A DNA stretch of 36,403 bases. Source: an uncultured Oscillospiraceae bacterium. Lineage in GTDB: Bacteria; Bacillota; Clostridia; Oscillospirales; Oscillospiraceae. A program made the position numbers and the translations under genes. The stretch spans positions 1 to 36,403 of the forward strand of contig CANQQU010000014.1 of NCBI GenBank assembly GCA_947626085.1. The letters run 5' to 3'. The notes beneath the pieces were generated by a model, which was given only the letters and a program-made list of their open reading frames with translations, ran no database searches and was not told where the DNA came from. Position 1 is the stretch's first letter; each line of letters begins with the position of its first letter. Of this stretch, positions 32,305 through 36,403 are shown one piece after another.

Positions 32305-33567
32305 ATGGAAAAAATCAAATCTGCCGGCCTGGTCTGCCGCCGGGAGCCTCTGAACACCCATTTTGGGTTCAAGGGCGGGAGCCTCACCGAGCTGTGGCAG
32401 GTCTGCTGTCGGCTGGAAACCGACGGCGGGAATGTGGCCACCGGGCAGAGCGTCCAAAGCGTCCTGTGGAGCGACAGCGCCGTCTTCGCCCAGTGGGGCC
32501 AGGACGGGGGAAACGAAAAAATGCTGGCGCTGACCCGGTTTGCCCTGGAGCTGCTGCCGGGAATGGAGCTGGAACCGCCCCCCAGGATGCTGGAAAAGCT
32601 GCTGCCGGCGGTGCTGAAGGAGGGGCGGAGGATCACAGGACGCCCCGATCTGCGCCCGACCTTCGCCCTCAACGCCCTGACCGGGGTGGACTGGGCCCTC
32701 TGGAAGCTGTACCGGCTGTCCCGGGGAAAGCCGGACTTTGCCGCTCTCACCGCCTCCCATACCGCCTACCTGGGCGGAAAACAGCCGGCCCTGGGCGCCA
32801 TCCCCCTGATCTCCTACGACACCGGGGAGGAGCAGGCGCTGTCCCTGGCAAAGCAGGGCTGTTTCCTGTTTAAAATCAAGATCGGCTCCGATCCCGGGGG
32901 CCGAAACGACCCCCGGGAGATGCTGGAGTGGGACATCCAGCGGCTGGAACGGCTCCACAGGCTGCTGTCTACCTTAGAGACCCCCTGGACCGAGTCGGGC
33001 AGCCCCGCTTACTATTTGGACGCCAACGGCCGCTACGACACCCGGCAGCGGCTGACCGCCTTCTTGGAGGCGGCGGACAAAATGGGGGCTTTGGAACATA
33101 TTTTGCTGCTGGAGGAGCCCTTCCCGGAGGGCCGCTTGCAGGACGTTTCCGGCCTTCCCGTGACGGTGGCCGGGGACGAAAGCGCCCATTCTCCCCAGGA
33201 CGCGGCCCTTCTCATGGACCAGCTGGGCTACCGGGCCATGGCCCTCAAGCCCATCGCCAAGACCGTGTCCGTGTCCTTGGGGGTGCTGGAGGAGGCGGGA
33301 AAGCGGAGCCTTCCCTGCTTCTGCGCCGACCTGACCGTAAATCCCACTATGGTGGAGCTGAACAAACGCTTCGCCGCCGGACTCGCCCCCCTGCCCGGCC
33401 TGAAACGGGGGGTGTTTGAAACCAACGGCGCCCAAAATTACCGGAATTGGCAGGCCCTTTGCCGGGAAAGCCCTGCCTGGGGAGAGCCCTGGACCGTCCC
33501 GGAGGGTGGGCTCTATTTGCTCAACGACCGATATTATCAACACGATGGAGGCATTTGGAGGGAGTAA
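32305..33567 (+). CDS. Enolase superfamily (mandelate racemase/muconate-lactonising type) enzyme
   Basis: 420 residues. The N-terminal capping domain (about 1-150) precedes the barrel: KIK at 190-192 with the catalytic Lys, metal ligands Asp239 (YLDANGR), Glu270 or Glu271 (LLLEEPF) and Asp291/Glu292 (AGDES), and Lys315 in MALKPIAKT opposite. Family members abstract a proton next to a carboxylate, giving dehydration of sugar acids, racemisation or cycloisomerisation. A sugar-acid dehydratase role fits the neighbours but is not proved. It starts one base after the previous stop, with little ribosome binding site of its own, so translation is likely coupled. Confidence 0.85.
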   Translation: MEKIKSAGLVCRREPLNTHFGFKGGSLTELWQVCCRLETDGGNVATGQSVQSVLWSDSAVFAQWGQDGGNEKMLALTRFALELLPGMELEPPPRMLEKLLPAVLKEGRRITGRPDLRPTFALNALTGVDWALWKLYRLSRGKPDFAALTASHTAYLGGKQPALGAIPLISYDTGEEQALSLAKQGCFLFKIKIGSDPGGRNDPREMLEWDIQRLERLHRLLSTLETPWTESGSPAYYLDANGRYDTRQRLTAFLEAADKMGALEHILLLEEPFPEGRLQDVSGLPVTVAGDESAHSPQDAALLMDQLGYRAMALKPIAKTVSVSLGVLEEAGKRSLPCFCADLTVNPTMVELNKRFAAGLAPLPGLKRGVFETNGAQNYRNWQALCRESPAWGEPWTVPEGGLYLLNDRYYQHDGGIWRE

Positions 33568-33568
33568 A

Positions 33569-34606
33569 ATGGAAAAGATCACCTACGCTGTCATTGGCTG
33601 CGGCATGATCTCCAAATATCATATCGCGGCCATCCGGGCCTGTCCCGACGCCACCCTAGCGGGCGTCTGCGGCCGGGACCCGGAAAAAACAGCCCGATTC
33701 GCCGAGGAGATCGGCACCCGGGCCTATCCCGATACCCAGGCGATCTGGGATGACGAAACCGTGCAGGCGGTGTGCGTCTGTACGCCCAGCGGTCTCCACG
33801 CAAAATTTGCCCTGGAGGCCATCGAGCATGGGCGGCACGTCCTGGTCGAAAAGCCCATCGCCCTGACCATGGAGGAATGTGACCAGATCATCCGCCGGGC
33901 CCGGGCCAAAAAGGTGCTGGTCAGCGTCATCAGCCAGCTCCGCTTTTCTCCGGCGGTGCAGCAGGTCAAGCACGCCATGGACCGGATGGTGCTGGGCAAG
34001 CTGGTCTGCGCCGACCTGTACATGAAGTATCACCGCAGCCAGGCCTACTATAACTCCGGCGCCTGGCGGGGGACCAAGGCCCTGGATGGCGGCGGCGCGC
34101 TGATGAACCAGGGCATCCACGGGGTGGACCTGCTGCAATATCTGGCCGGGCCCATCGATACCATCTATGCCTGCTCCAAGACTCTGGCCCGGAACATCGA
34201 GGTGGAGGACACCCTCAGCGCCGTTGCGGAGTTCCACAACGGGGCGGTGGGGGTCATCCAGGCCACCACCAGTATGTATTCCGGCTTCTGCCGCCGGCTG
34301 GAGCTGTGCGGAAAAGAGGGGACCATCATCCTGGAGGAGGACCGGATCCTGCTCTGGGACGTGGCCGACGACAAGGGCCTGCCCCATGAGGGCTGCGGCA
34401 TGGCCGACAGCCGGAGCAGCTCCGACCCCACCAAGATCAGCGGACTGGGCCACATTCAGCAGGTGACGAATTTTACCCAGGCCATTCTCGGCAACGGGGA
34501 GCTGCTGATCGATGCCCAGGAGGGGAAAAAGGCCCTGCAGATCGTGCTGGGGGCCTATCAGTCCGCCGCCGAGCACCGGCCTGTCCGAATCAAGGAGGTC
34601 AAGTGA
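33569..34606 (+). CDS. Gfo/Idh/MocA family dehydrogenase (plus arm)
   Basis: 345 residues. AVIGCGMISKYH forms the NAD(P) loop at 6-17, VEKPIA the EKP motif near 95, and LDGGGALMNQGIHGVDLL the active-site His region. It is a close relative of the minus-arm dehydrogenase by eye. ATG at 33569 has GGAGG upstream and follows the enolase-type gene by one base. Longer frames starting before 33569 lie inside that gene. A pair of such dehydrogenases can oxidise and re-reduce a sugar at the same carbon. Confidence 0.9.
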   Translation: MEKITYAVIGCGMISKYHIAAIRACPDATLAGVCGRDPEKTARFAEEIGTRAYPDTQAIWDDETVQAVCVCTPSGLHAKFALEAIEHGRHVLVEKPIALTMEECDQIIRRARAKKVLVSVISQLRFSPAVQQVKHAMDRMVLGKLVCADLYMKYHRSQAYYNSGAWRGTKALDGGGALMNQGIHGVDLLQYLAGPIDTIYACSKTLARNIEVEDTLSAVAEFHNGAVGVIQATTSMYSGFCRRLELCGKEGTIILEEDRILLWDVADDKGLPHEGCGMADSRSSSDPTKISGLGHIQQVTNFTQAILGNGELLIDAQEGKKALQIVLGAYQSAAEHRPVRIKEVK

Positions 34607-36403
34607 TGAATTTGGCCCGCGCCATCCAAATTCTGGGCCAGCTGCCCCCCCGGTTTGAAGAGGGGTTTGCCTGCCTGGCGGGGGACCTGGGCCTTGCCCG
34701 GGACGACGGGGGATTCCCCGTGTCCTTCCGCCAAGGGCCGGGGCTTGTCCTGGAGACGGACGTCCAGGGGGCCCGGATCGTCTGGGGCAAGCCCGTGGAG
34801 TGCTTCCGGGGTCTGTCTCTGCTGGCCCAGCACTGGGGAGAAACAGTCTCCCTGGTCCAGAAGCCCTGCTTTGAGACCCTGGGCATCATGTTTGACTGCT
34901 CCCGCAACGCGGTATTAAAGCCTGAGACCCTCCGGTATTTCTTCCGGAAAATGGCCATGCTGGGCATGGACCTGGGGATGATGTACACCGAGGACACCTA
35001 CGAGGTGGAGGGCTACCCCTACTTCGGCTACCTCCGGGGCCGGTACAGCAAAGAGGAGCTTTCCGAGCTGGACGACTACGCCGACGCCCTGGGCATCGAG
35101 CTGTGCCCCTGCATCCAGACCCTGGGGCACCTGAATCGGGCCCTCCACTGGCCCGCCATGGCCCACATGAAGGACACCGAGGAGGTGCTCCTGGTGGACG
35201 ACGAGGCCAGCTTGGCCTTTATCCGGGCCATGCTGGCGTCCGCCTCCGCACCCTACCGTTCCAAGCGCATCCACATCGGCCTGGACGAGGCCTTCTTCCT
35301 GGGCAAGGGCGTCTATATGCACCGCCATCCCTACACCCCCGCCTTCCAGCTGATGCAGCGGCACCTGAAAAATGTGGGGGCCGCCGTCCGGGAGCTGGGG
35401 CTTTCCGCCATGATGTGGAGCGATATGTATTTCCGTTTGTCTAGCCCCAGCGAGGGCTACTATGACGCCCCCTCTGTGCCGGAACAGGTGGTGGCCCAGG
35501 CCCCGAAGGACATCACCCTGGTCTACTGGGACTATTATCACCACGACGAGGCCACCTACGACCGGATGCTTGCCATGCACGAGGCCTTCGCCGCTCCCAA
35601 GGCCTTCGCCGGGGGGATCTGGACCTGGACCGGCCCCGCGCCCCACTATGAAAAGACGCTCCAAACCGCCCTCCCCGGCCTGCGCCAGGCCCGGGCCCAT
35701 CAGGTGCCCCTGGTCTTTGCCGCCGCCTGGGGGGATAACGGCGCGGAGTGCAATCTATTGTCCATGCTCTACGGCCTGGCCGTGTACGCCGAGTTCTGCT
35801 ATGCCGGGGAATACGATCCCCAGGCGGTGGCGGAGCGGTTCCGGGCCGTCACCGGGGCGGACAGCCGGGCGTTTCTGGACCTGACCCGGTTCCATCAGCT
35901 CCCCGGGGTGAAGGATTGGGAATTGCGGCCCGTGAACGCCGCCAAATTCCTCCTGTATCAGGACCCGCTGGTGCCGCTGTATGAGGCGGACTTAGAGGGG
36001 GTGGACGCCGCCACCCACTACGCCGCCCTGGAACAGGATTATCAAAAATACGCCATGGAGAATCCCGTGCTTTCCCAGCTGTTCGGGTTCTACGCCGCCC
36101 TGGCCGCCGCTTTAGCCGCCAAATGCCGGTTCCATCAGACCGCCGGGCCCTGCGTCCGGGCCGGGGACCGGGCAGGCGCGGGGGCCTGCGCCGCCCTGGC
36201 GGAGGAGGCCCGGGAGCAGCTGGAACGGCTGCGGCGGGAATACCGGGCGCTCTGGTATTCCACCAACAAAGTCTACGGCTTTGAGATCATCGATCTGCGC
36301 CTGGGCGGCCAGATCGCCCGGTTCCAGACCGCCGGGGAGGCCCTGGCCGGTTTTGCCGCCGGCGAGGACGCCGCCGTGGCGGCGCTGGCGGAAACGCCCC
36401 TTC
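34606..36403 (+). CDS. GH20-like beta-N-acetylhexosaminidase (hexosaminidase D type), 3' end cut by window
   Basis: 599 residues visible, still open at the window end. The catalytic barrel begins TLGIMFDCSRNAVLKPETLR near 91, as in family 20 RGLMLDVSR. The substrate-assisting Asp-Glu pair is Asp227-Glu228 in RIHIGLDEAF; WSDMYF and GIWTWTG supply aromatic pocket residues. It should release terminal GlcNAc or GalNAc. There is no signal peptide, so it acts inside the cell on imported oligosaccharide. A short alpha/beta domain (1-90) precedes the barrel. Its ATG overlaps the previous stop in TGATG, with AAGGAGG at 34592-34598. Confidence 0.82.
   Translation, partial: MNLARAIQILGQLPPRFEEGFACLAGDLGLARDDGGFPVSFRQGPGLVLETDVQGARIVWGKPVECFRGLSLLAQHWGETVSLVQKPCFETLGIMFDCSRNAVLKPETLRYFFRKMAMLGMDLGMMYTEDTYEVEGYPYFGYLRGRYSKEELSELDDYADALGIELCPCIQTLGHLNRALHWPAMAHMKDTEEVLLVDDEASLAFIRAMLASASAPYRSKRIHIGLDEAFFLGKGVYMHRHPYTPAFQLMQRHLKNVGAAVRELGLSAMMWSDMYFRLSSPSEGYYDAPSVPEQVVAQAPKDITLVYWDYYHHDEATYDRMLAMHEAFAAPKAFAGGIWTWTGPAPHYEKTLQTALPGLRQARAHQVPLVFAAAWGDNGAECNLLSMLYGLAVYAEFCYAGEYDPQAVAERFRAVTGADSRAFLDLTRFHQLPGVKDWELRPVNAAKFLLYQDPLVPLYEADLEGVDAATHYAALEQDYQKYAMENPVLSQLFGFYAALAAALAAKCRFHQTAGPCVRAGDRAGAGACAALAEEAREQLERLRREYRALWYSTNKVYGFEIIDLRLGGQIARFQTAGEALAGFAAGEDAAVAALAETPL

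Overview
The window is GC-rich, with GC-biased third codon positions and short AT-rich promoter islands. It has strong AGGAGG-type ribosome binding sites, and GTG and TTG starts are used alongside ATG. Gene content includes RNase J, the rpsF-ssb-rpsR operon, Ni-CO dehydrogenase with acetyl-CoA synthase, many binding-protein-dependent sugar permeases, and Gfo/Idh/MocA dehydrogenases. This points to a Gram-positive anaerobe of the Clostridia, most likely an intestinal member of the Oscillospiraceae (Flavonifractor/Lawsonibacter-like). That placement is inferred from gene content, not from a marker comparison.

Layout. 1-871 (-): N-terminal two thirds of a TrkH/KtrB potassium channel subunit. 1262-2917 (+): RNase J with its own promoter and terminator. 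3026-13133 (-): a carbohydrate or glycoside locus in three transcriptional blocks. First in transcription order is an atypical Gfo/Idh dehydrogenase, a serine esterase and a DUF4434 TIM-barrel protein. Next is a sugar ABC transporter (binding lipoprotein plus two permeases, no ATPase). Last is a DUF624 membrane protein, an amidohydrolase, a second amidohydrolase-like protein that has lost its metal ligands, and an FAD oxidoreductase. 13336-14389 (+): a small zinc-ribbon protein coupled to a HAD-IIA phosphatase. 14434-15505 (-): rpsF-ssb-rpsR. 15691-17480 (-): a split transketolase. 17714-19748 (+): pseudouridine kinase (fused to an N-terminal HTH) and pseudouridine-5'-phosphate glycosidase. 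19824-21158 (-): NADP-type glutamate dehydrogenase. 21383-26228 (+): cooS-cooC-acsB, the carbonyl branch of the Wood-Ljungdahl pathway. 26325-31105 (-) and 31320-36403 (+): a divergent amino-sugar locus. Its minus arm is AraC regulator, Gfo/Idh dehydrogenase, TIM-barrel isomerase/epimerase, nagA, nagB. Its plus arm is a D-2-hydroxyacid dehydrogenase, an enolase-superfamily protein, a second Gfo/Idh dehydrogenase and a GH20-like hexosaminidase that runs off the window.

How the genes work together. The psuK-psuG pair should turn pseudouridine into uracil and ribose 5-phosphate, which the divergently transcribed transketolase can use. CooS, CooC and AcsB should make or cleave acetyl-CoA at the CODH/ACS complex. 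Corrinoid protein and methyltransferase genes are not in the window. In the divergent locus, a hexosaminidase, two related dehydrogenases, an enolase-fold enzyme and a TIM-barrel isomerase sit beside nagA/nagB. That suggests an oxidative or dehydrating route for a modified amino sugar that feeds GlcNAc-6-P-like intermediates into central metabolism.

The best candidates for undescribed biology are this amino-sugar locus and the FAD oxidoreductase/paired amidohydrolase/DUF4434 locus. The regulatory DNA at psuK and at the DUF624 promoter is also unusual. I saw no CRISPR array, tRNA, rRNA, insertion sequence or phage gene.
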